From NCBI GenBank assembly GCA_964436865.1, contig CAYTFK010000230.1, positions 1 through 11,557 of the forward strand: a stretch of DNA of 11,557 nucleotides, in the 5' to 3' direction. The first letter of the stretch is position 1, and each line of letters begins with the position of its first letter. Below the pieces are notes generated by a model. That model searched no databases. It had not been told where the DNA came from and saw only the letters and a list, made by a program, of their open reading frames with translations. Of the stretch, positions 6,396 through 11,557 are shown one piece after another. Position numbers and translations under genes: made by a program. The stretch comes from JAXGPP01 sp964436865 (lineage in GTDB: Bacteria; Planctomycetota; Planctomycetia; Pirellulales; Thermoguttaceae).

Positions 6396-6752
6396 TTAGC
6401 CCCCTTCGCACCGGAACCGCCAGCCCCCGGGCATCGCCGCGATGCGTGTCAGAACGGTCCGTCCCCTGAGCTTCTCGCCCGACAGGTTGACCACCCATTC
6501 GTCGTCCGTCTGGCGCTCGGCCTCATACGCTCCGCTGTCCCATCGCCAGACTCGCCCGCGATCTCCCGAGACAGGGCCTTCATAATCGAGATAAGCCCGA
6601 CGGTGGTCGGGGAGCATTTCGGCCGTCAGTTCTCTCCCCTCGGTGGGCTCCTCGGGCAGAGCCCAGGTCGCCAAACGCTCTCCCGCCTCGAGCATGAAGT
6701 CCCAGTGCAGTCCGCGGGGATGCTCGTGCTTGAGGACGACAAACCGCGGCAT
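6396..6752 (-). CDS. Standalone LigD-type 3'-phosphoesterase-domain protein
   Basis: The 118-residue protein matches the DNA polymerase ligase (LigD) phosphoesterase domain, which trims 3'-phosphate and ribonucleotide ends in bacterial end joining. The core KHEHPRGLHWDFMLE (8-22) corresponds to the LigD KHxxRxLHYDFRLE block and keeps H9, H16 and D18. DHRRAY (49-54) keeps H50 and Y54, with the same His-x3-Tyr spacing as the LigD active site. YLDYEGPVSG and VWRWDSGAY (68-76) are further family blocks. Two differences stand out: there is one extra residue between H9 and H16, and the LigD Arg after the Asp is Met20. I believe the latter is common in small standalone homologues. No ligase, polymerase or Ku is present here. 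The ATG lies 5 bases after the stop of the upstream lipoprotein gene, suggesting coupled translation. Cytoplasmic; activity on DNA is inferred. Confidence 0.83.
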   Translation of the reverse strand: MPRFVVLKHEHPRGLHWDFMLEAGERLATWALPEEPTEGRELTAEMLPDHRRAYLDYEGPVSGDRGRVWRWDSGAYEAERQTDDEWVVNLSGEKLRGRTVLTRIAAMPGGWRFRCEGG

Positions 6753-6757
6753 GGAGC

Positions 6758-9100
6758 TTATTGGGGAAGGATGGTGGTCGTCTCTTGGTTCACTACCGGC
6801 TGCTGACTGGCCTGCGAAGCCACTTCCGCCTGGACGGACACCTGGCCCGCGGCGACCGCCTTGGCGCGGACCCGATAGTCAAGCCTCATCCCGGGTGCAA
6901 GTTGCGGCACCGGGGCAAACCGGACCTCCGATCCCTGTACATCATATCCAATCCCGGTCGGGCCGACCGTCTGCAACCTCACCAGCGTGAGCTGCGGTGG
7001 CAAGCCCACCGCTACAACCACGTTGTTCTCAACGGCCTGTCCCGCGTTGGTCACGCGAATGAGATAGCTCAACTCCTGGCCGGCGGTCACCGGTTCTCGG
7101 GTAGCGTCAATCGTCAGCGACAGATTCGAAGGGGGCGGAGCCGGTGGCTCGGAACTGCGTATCTCCAGGCACTTCTCCTGTTGCGCCAGAACCTGTTGAC
7201 CGGCCTGCACTGTCACCCGAATACACGCTCGCGCCGTGGCCGTCGGGCAGCGGCATTCAAAGGCGAACTGCGCCGAGTCGCGCGGGGCGATCTCAGTCAT
7301 GGCCCGGCGAGGCTCAGTGACCACCCGGGCAGGAATCGACCACACCAACCGGCCGTCGACAACCTCGTGGTTGGGGGAGGCGCGGCTCGGCGCGAAGATC
7401 GGATCGTACTCGACAATCGCCTGCAGATTGGTCGCCGGACGTTCGCCCTTATTATTGATCCTGATATCGAACACGGCCAGTTCGCCTACGACGCGCGAGT
7501 CTGGTCCGGTCAACTGCAGTTCGATCGACGACGCGGCGGGAGGTTGTTGGCCCGTCGTCGGTGGCGGGACCTGCGGTGGCCCCGATTCTTCGGTCGTAAC
7601 GCAGGCCTGGCCCTTGCCCAATACCCGGTCGCCGGCAAGGATCTCCACATTGTGACACCAGCGGCCCGGTTGCATCACCCGAAGCATCACCCCCACAGTG
7701 ATCGATTGGCCCGGTGCAAGAGTTCCGAGGTCTTTGATGATCGGGCTGGGCGCTTCGGCGTGTTGGAGCCCCTCGTCAAACGTATCGCGAACCTGCAGGC
7801 CGGTGGCGGGAGCCTGGCCGACATTCGTGACGAAGATGCGGAACGTCACATCGTCCCCTACCTTGGCCTGTCCGGGGCCGGTGGTCTGGACTTCAATCTG
7901 CGGCAGCGTGGTGGGCTGGGGAGCAGGCTCGCTCGGCAAACCCTGCGGTATCGGCATGTCGGTGTCGGCCCAGGTCTTCAGCGTGGAACCGGTCCCCACG
8001 ACAAGCGGCCGCTCGGGGCATTCGGGGGAGGCAGGGCGGATGACCTGGATCGAGATCTGATTCGTTCCAGCCAGCGGTTGCGGCTGAATGATTTCGGCGC
8101 TGGCGCGTCCCTGCTCATTCACGGCTACCTCAATCACCGGTCCGCCATCGGGCGAGAATCCGGCCGGCGGTCCGCCGATGATCTCGTAGCGGACGAGCCA
8201 GCCGACGTGCGGGGCCTGGTTCGACTGCCGCATCACCGTGGTGGTGAACACGTGTGGCACCCCCGCCGCGGTGATGGCCGGGGGCGGAAAACACCACTGG
8301 CCATCGATCCAATGGATGGCCGCCGTGCGCGTCTGCCATCCGTAGCCCGCCGGGGCATGGGCGTTGACCCACATCGTTCCCTCGACGAGCGACGTGGTTG
8401 TGATCCACGCCTGGCCCGCCAGGACCGTGATATCGTCTTCCGGGTTGGGAGTGCCGCGAGTGTGGCGGACATACTGCCGCGAGGTGCTCGTGATCGCGTA
8501 GGCCGGGTTGACGATCTGCGGCACGGTGAAATCGCCCACCAGCCAGTCAGTGAGCCCCTTGCGTCCCACTTCGACAAACTGCCCGACACTACCAGGAACC
8601 AGTGTCCACTCGATTCGCTGGTTGGTCCGCAGGTAGTTGTCGCGGTCGCGCGTGCCCGCCAGCAGCACGACATGGGTGCCGATCGGAGCCACCGATTCCT
8701 GGGGAACAAGCACCAGTTCCGGACCGCCTGCCGGCGCAGCGGGCAATCCCGGCAGGCCAGTGGCGGGCGGGGCCGTGAGCGGCATCGCGCCGCCTGGAGC
8801 TATCGGACCGGGAACCATGACGCCAGGCGCCGCGGATCCGGGCGCCGCTATCGCGCCGGGAAGCGTCGGATCGGCCGCAGGAGGAATGGTCGCGCCGGGG
8901 GCGACGATCACCTGGCTGGGAGGAGGCCCGCTGGGCGCAAATGACCCGGTCGCCGGCGGAGGCACGAGCGGTTGCTGCGCGAAGATCCGCTCGCCCGTCG
9001 GGTCGAACGGCGATCGCAGCGTGGTGCATCCGCAAGCGAGCACCGCACACGCCGCTACCGCTAGCGCGGTCGATCGGCGTTGCGGCGTGAGGGCCTTCAT
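6758..9100 (-). CDS. DUF11-repeat lipoprotein, planctomycete type
   Basis: The 780-residue protein begins with a lipoprotein signal: basic MKALTPQRR, hydrophobic 11-22, and a lipobox ending in Cys23 (VLAC) or less likely Cys25. FDPTGERIF at 32-40 is a segment I know from planctomycete DUF11 proteins. Residues 44-125 are a Pro/Gly/Ala linker with loose APG repeats. Residues 128-376 are beta-rich with many Trp and Gly and resemble Ig-like folds, without a firm family. Three Ig-like DUF11/CARDB-type repeats follow, at about 401-503, 525-648 and 659-778, each with a VGD/VGE/AGQ turn, a VTNxGQAxA-type strand, and a (V/I)xxLAPG-type turn near the end. Paired Cys in repeats 1 and 2 (C482/C500, C616/C618/C626/C644) suggest disulphides. 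Such proteins are thought to be surface or envelope structural components. AAGGAG lies 6 bases before the ATG. No enzyme motif is visible. Confidence 0.88.
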   Translation of the reverse strand: MKALTPQRRSTALAVAACAVLACGCTTLRSPFDPTGERIFAQQPLVPPPATGSFAPSGPPPSQVIVAPGATIPPAADPTLPGAIAAPGSAAPGVMVPGPIAPGGAMPLTAPPATGLPGLPAAPAGGPELVLVPQESVAPIGTHVVLLAGTRDRDNYLRTNQRIEWTLVPGSVGQFVEVGRKGLTDWLVGDFTVPQIVNPAYAITSTSRQYVRHTRGTPNPEDDITVLAGQAWITTTSLVEGTMWVNAHAPAGYGWQTRTAAIHWIDGQWCFPPPAITAAGVPHVFTTTVMRQSNQAPHVGWLVRYEIIGGPPAGFSPDGGPVIEVAVNEQGRASAEIIQPQPLAGTNQISIQVIRPASPECPERPLVVGTGSTLKTWADTDMPIPQGLPSEPAPQPTTLPQIEVQTTGPGQAKVGDDVTFRIFVTNVGQAPATGLQVRDTFDEGLQHAEAPSPIIKDLGTLAPGQSITVGVMLRVMQPGRWCHNVEILAGDRVLGKGQACVTTEESGPPQVPPPTTGQQPPAASSIELQLTGPDSRVVGELAVFDIRINNKGERPATNLQAIVEYDPIFAPSRASPNHEVVDGRLVWSIPARVVTEPRRAMTEIAPRDSAQFAFECRCPTATARACIRVTVQAGQQVLAQQEKCLEIRSSEPPAPPPSNLSLTIDATREPVTAGQELSYLIRVTNAGQAVENNVVVAVGLPPQLTLVRLQTVGPTGIGYDVQGSEVRFAPVPQLAPGMRLDYRVRAKAVAAGQVSVQAEVASQASQQPVVNQETTTILPQ

Positions 9101-9106
9101 GGCCGC

Positions 9107-9112
9107 TCCTTC
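9107..9112 (-). promoter_or_regulatory. Shine-Dalgarno for the DUF11 lipoprotein
   Basis: AAGGAG on the minus strand, 6 bases before the ATG that ends at 9100. It fixes the start codon, which also gives a complete lipoprotein signal. Confidence 0.75.
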
Positions 9113-9257
9113 AGCGTGACAGGTAGCGTGTACGGTTCAGGCGGGCAGTCCCTCGGGCAGTCCTGGTTCCGTGGTGGGCGGTTGAATGCCTCGAACGACC
9201 TCAACCGGGAATCCGCGATCGATACGCTCGCCCGCGTCCCGTATCCACCTGGGACTC

Positions 9258-9285
9258 ATTAGAAAAGTAGCACGCAATCCGGCAA
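9258..9285 (-). promoter_or_regulatory. Promoter candidate for the DUF11 lipoprotein gene
   Basis: On the minus strand TTGCCG (9280-9285), a 16-base spacer and TCTAAT (9258-9263). The -10 matches consensus at 5 of 6 positions and the -35 at 4 of 6. It lies in an AT-richer patch of the gap and would give a leader of about 150 bases. By-eye consensus match. Confidence 0.38.
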
Positions 9286-9412
9286 CATGGGGAGCTTTTA
9301 CGACATCCCTTGTTGCCGTTTCTCGACGCCGCGGACGGAATAACCGGAACAGAACATTCCTGCGGCACTCTCACGGTACTATTGGTGCCGACTGATGCCA
9401 GCGTGGCGCGCC

Positions 9413-9432
9413 GCCCCAGTCACTGCCGGGGC
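9413..9432 (-). terminator. Weak GC-rich hairpin after the HEAT-like gene
   Basis: GCCCC (9413-9417) and GGGGC (9428-9432) can pair around a 10-base loop, starting 8 bases past the TAG at 9441-9443. The next bases on the minus strand form the palindrome GGCGCGCC (9405-9412), not a U-run, so it lacks the hallmark of an intrinsic terminator. It might only stabilise the mRNA end. Confidence 0.25.
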
Positions 9433-9440
9433 CAGGCCAT

Positions 9441-11150
9441 CTACCCCTTAGCGGGACCTGTTGCAGCCGACGCGGCCGCCGGCGGCGCTTGAGTCGCTGG
9501 AGCAGCGGGGGCCGTGGCCGCGGCGGCCGGAGTGGCTTGCCCTGCGGGCGCAGGTGCGGCGGGGGCCGCCGCTGGGACGGGCGCTGGAGTGGCAGGCGAG
9601 GGGGCGTAGGCCTGTGCCAGCGCCAGGAAATCCGCCTGACTGTCCGTGACGCCTTTCACCCGGTCTGCCTCTTCAAGATCCTTGCCGTCCAGCGCGTCGT
9701 TGAGCTTCTTGATGGCCGCATTGAGTTTCTTGACGGCCTCGTTTTCGTCACCGCCGGCAAGCGTCTTCACGCCTTGCTTGTCGTCCGCGCCGTTGACGCC
9801 CAGCCTCAGTGCATAGAGGTTGGTCTTGAGCCGCCGCCGCGAGAGCAACTCGGGCTCTTTCTTCTTCGGCATTCCATACCCCATCTCGGCGCCATATCCC
9901 GACATCATCATCTCGCTGGAGTACATGTCAGGCGTCGACTCGGCGCCGCTGTACATGCTATCCATGCCGTAGCCGCCACCGTACATCCCGCCGGCCTTCT
10001 TGTCCTGAGCCTGATCCTTGGCTTTCTGGTACTTGGCCAGTTCGTCGGCGCAGGCGGTGGCGCCGAATCGGGCCAGCACGCCCAGCAGGGCATTGGCCTG
10101 CACACCCTTTAATCCCGCGTAGTTGATTGTGCCGAGGGCCCGCGCCGCCGCCGCCCGTGTGTTCATGTTCTCGCTCTCATCACCCACGATCGACGCCATG
10201 GTCGTGACGACGACGTTCTGGTTGCCTGGAAGGCCCAAGGCGCCCAGCGTGTCGATGGCCAAGGCCCGCATCCAGGCGTGCCCTTCGGGAGTGCGGTCCT
10301 CGGGAGGAGTCTTCTCCTTGGCGATTTCCAGCATCCGGTCGGCGATGCTCTGCTTCTGGGCGTTCGCAATCCCCAGCTTCGCATGGCGATTGATGCCGAT
10401 CAGCGCAGCGACCTTGACGGCGTCGGGCTGCTTGGCGTCGCTCAGCGCGTCGACGAGCAGCGGCAGGGCTTTCGCCAAGGGCACCGGCGGTGTCGCGCCC
10501 TGCGGTTCAGTCTGATTGAGTTCGCCGATCGCCAGCATGGCATTGTATCGCGTGCCGGGATGATACTTGGGATCGCGGGCGAGCACCGGCAGCGCCAGCA
10601 GGGCCAGCGAAGTCAGCCGTTCGTGGGCGGCGCCGCGGGCCGTAAAGAAATCGCGGCGCAGTTCGCGGCGGACATCGATCTGCCGCTCGCCTTCCGGCTG
10701 TCCCGCCAGAAACGTCTCGTGGGTCCAGCGGGGCAGAGCATAGGTCTTGTAGTAGGCGTCGAAGGCGGTTTCCTGGCCGGCCGGAATCCCGTTTCGAAGC
10801 CAACCGCTGATCTTCAGCGTCTCCTTCTTCTGGCCTTCATCGACGGGGAGTTTGGTGTAGCTCCGCACCACACGCGGCGGCGCGGGCTGCGCGGCCGCCG
10901 CCGGCACGCCCAGATCGGGAGCCGCCTGCTCCGCTGCGGGTGCCGTTGCAGCCGCCCCGGCCGGAGCCCCGGCCGCCGCACCCACCTGACCGTCGGGAGC
11001 TTCCGCCGCAGGCGTTTGGTTCCCATTGCCGGCCCCGGGTGCCGCAACCTCTTGAGCGCCGACCGTGCCAAGCAATACGCACAAGATCGCCGTACTGGCT
11101 ACGATCGTGGACCCCAGCGATACACCGCCCGTGATATTTCGTTGGCTCAC
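9441..11150 (-). CDS. Secreted Ala/Pro-rich protein with HEAT-like repeats, function unknown
   Basis: The start is placed at GTG 11150 (569 residues); an in-frame ATG at 11192 would add 14. The GTG has GGAG 8 bases upstream and follows a promoter whose start point lies near 11190, so the ATG would be at or before the mRNA end. From the GTG, a hydrophobic segment (STIVASTAILCVLLGTVGAQ) gives a clear signal peptide. Then come an Ala/Pro/Gly-rich linker (to about residue 92), a domain with KISGWLRNGIP, and helical repeats at about 165-360 with Ala/Leu-rich helices (LTSLALLALPVLA, VKVAALIGINRHA, MRALAIDTLGALG, NTRAAAARALGTI) like HEAT/armadillo solenoids. A Met/Gly/Tyr-rich stretch (about 388-427), a charged helical part (KKLNAAIKKLNDAL) and a 50-residue Ala/Pro tail follow. 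It is expected outside the cytoplasm and probably acts by protein contacts. No catalytic motif is seen. Confidence 0.82.
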   Translation of the reverse strand: MSQRNITGGVSLGSTIVASTAILCVLLGTVGAQEVAAPGAGNGNQTPAAEAPDGQVGAAAGAPAGAAATAPAAEQAAPDLGVPAAAAQPAPPRVVRSYTKLPVDEGQKKETLKISGWLRNGIPAGQETAFDAYYKTYALPRWTHETFLAGQPEGERQIDVRRELRRDFFTARGAAHERLTSLALLALPVLARDPKYHPGTRYNAMLAIGELNQTEPQGATPPVPLAKALPLLVDALSDAKQPDAVKVAALIGINRHAKLGIANAQKQSIADRMLEIAKEKTPPEDRTPEGHAWMRALAIDTLGALGLPGNQNVVVTTMASIVGDESENMNTRAAAARALGTINYAGLKGVQANALLGVLARFGATACADELAKYQKAKDQAQDKKAGGMYGGGYGMDSMYSGAESTPDMYSSEMMMSGYGAEMGYGMPKKKEPELLSRRRLKTNLYALRLGVNGADDKQGVKTLAGGDENEAVKKLNAAIKKLNDALDGKDLEEADRVKGVTDSQADFLALAQAYAPSPATPAPVPAAAPAAPAPAGQATPAAAATAPAAPATQAPPAAASAATGPAKG

Positions 11151-11197
11151 TGCGCAAACTCCGTCGCCGAATGGCTTTCGATACAGGTACATTCTCT

Positions 11198-11227
11198 AGG
11201 GTATCCCCAGCCCGTCCGCGATGTCAA
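11198..11227 (-). promoter_or_regulatory. Promoter for the HEAT-like gene
   Basis: On the minus strand a perfect TTGACA (11222-11227), an 18-base spacer and TACCCT (11198-11203, 3 of 6 matches including the conserved T, A and final T). Transcription would begin near 11190, about 40 bases before the GTG at 11150 and at the in-frame ATG ending at 11192. That favours the GTG as the start. Confidence 0.5.
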
Positions 11228-11289
11228 GCTGCGGCGCGACCAACCGGCCCGCCCATATAGCCTTTCTGGCCTACCCCACCAGCGGATGT

Positions 11290-11319
11290 TTGACACGGCA
11301 CTCGGTCCCCCCGTAAAGT
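11290..11319 (+). promoter_or_regulatory. Promoter for the deacetylase-family gene
   Basis: Perfect TTGACA (11290-11295), an 18-base spacer and TAAAGT (11314-11319, 4 of 6 matches). The start point would be near 11326, leaving a leader of about 145 bases before the ATG at 11472. It is divergent from the promoter at 11198-11227, with 62 bases between the two -35 boxes. Confidence 0.5.
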
Positions 11320-11457
11320 AAAAACGTTGCAGGCCCCAAAATGTTAGCGGCGGCGTCCGGCCGGGCATTGTCCGTCTGGAGGTTAGCCGGGTGGCGAAAC
11401 CCGTTCGGTCGGAGCTCTCTTCACGACCCTTTCTGCGAGGGGAGGAGGGCTAGAGGC

Positions 11458-11462
11458 AAGGA
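11458..11462 (+). promoter_or_regulatory. Shine-Dalgarno for the deacetylase-family gene
   Basis: AAGGA, 9 bases before the ATG at 11472. It supports that start for the partial gene at the right edge. Confidence 0.5.
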
Positions 11463-11471
11463 AACCACCAC

Positions 11472-11557
11472 ATGCCCCTCCTGTATTGCGACCCGCGGTT
11501 TCTGCACCACGAGACCGGCGTCTTCCACCCCGAACGGGCCGACCGCATCCGCGATAT
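11472..11557 (+). CDS. Histone deacetylase/AcuC-family protein (5' end only)
   Basis: Only the first 28 residues are inside the window. They read MPLLYCDPRF, then HHETGVFHPERADRIRD. The pattern of a short strand, D-x-x-F-x-x-H-(D/E)-T-G, then HPER-x-x-R(I/L)R is the standard N-terminus of bacterial histone-deacetylase-like and acetoin-utilisation (AcuC) amidohydrolases, which are zinc enzymes that remove acyl groups from amines. The catalytic zinc ligands lie farther downstream, so activity and subclass cannot be judged. The ATG has AAGGA 9 bases upstream and a good promoter about 145 bases back. It is divergent from the HEAT-like gene. Confidence 0.78.
   Translation, partial: MPLLYCDPRFLHHETGVFHPERADRIRD

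Larger units (their letters stand above)
9101..9440. other. 340-base intergenic region without a convincing gene
   Basis: This gap separates two minus-strand genes. It holds the Shine-Dalgarno and a promoter candidate of the DUF11 gene, and a GC-rich hairpin next to the stop of the HEAT-like gene. Short open frames exist on the plus strand (9080-9262, 9186-9395, 9310-9492), but their products are Arg/Thr/Gly-rich without motifs and they run into coding sequence, so I do not call them. GC content is visibly lower around 9255-9365 than in the flanking genes. Confidence 0.55.

Noticed and set aside
6761..8944. Long plus-strand open frame (727 codons) opposite the DUF11 lipoprotein gene
   Set aside because: The minus-strand product has a lipoprotein signal, three repeats and a good ribosome binding site. 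The antisense product is Arg/Gly/His-rich with no motif.
11147..11368. Minus-strand frame of 73 codons in the divergent promoter region
   Set aside because: It covers both promoter candidates, has no ribosome binding site or motif, and overlaps the start of the HEAT-like gene.

Overview
The window looks like an ordinary chromosomal segment from a GC-rich planctomycete, most likely of the Pirellulales type. The case rests on several genes together: a Tat-exported Gfo/Idh/MocA oxidoreductase, a small zinc-ribbon protein starting MPIAVNCSQCG, an IspD of the variant I associate with planctomycetes, a DUF11-repeat lipoprotein with an FDPTGERIF segment after its lipobox, and a secreted Ala/Pro-rich HEAT-like protein. 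Several genes lack a clear Shine-Dalgarno sequence, which also suits this group. This assignment comes from family knowledge; no search was run.

Layout. Positions 1-1151 hold two minus-strand genes: the 5' part of the oxidoreductase, which runs off the left edge, and the zinc-ribbon protein. Positions 1386-6320 hold five plus-strand genes: a double-TM2 membrane protein, a monofunctional 3-hydroxyacyl-CoA dehydrogenase of FadB type, ispD, tyrS and a single-pass membrane-anchored protein of unknown function. Positions 6396-11150 hold three minus-strand genes: a LigD-type 3'-phosphoesterase protein, placed 5 bases after the stop of the DUF11 lipoprotein gene, and the HEAT-like secreted protein upstream of both. 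At 11472 a plus-strand gene begins that encodes a histone-deacetylase-family protein and runs off the right edge. The genes at 6320 and 6396 converge. The pairs at 1151/1386 and 11150/11472 diverge.

How the genes work together. Most are unrelated housekeeping or envelope functions: isoprenoid precursor synthesis (ispD), tRNA charging (tyrS) and fatty-acid beta-oxidation (the dehydrogenase). Three products are expected outside the cytoplasm: the Tat oxidoreductase, the lipoprotein and the HEAT-like protein. Two more are membrane-bound. The one tight gene pair is the DUF11 lipoprotein with the phosphoesterase-domain protein, an odd match of an envelope protein with a DNA-end-repair domain.

I see no mobile element, CRISPR array, tRNA, rRNA, phage gene or defence island, and no convincing novel multi-gene system. 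The points most worth a second look are the lipoprotein/phosphoesterase pair, a short leader ORF with a consensus Shine-Dalgarno before ispD, a possible leaderless start for the dehydrogenase, and promoter evidence that moves the start of the HEAT-like protein.
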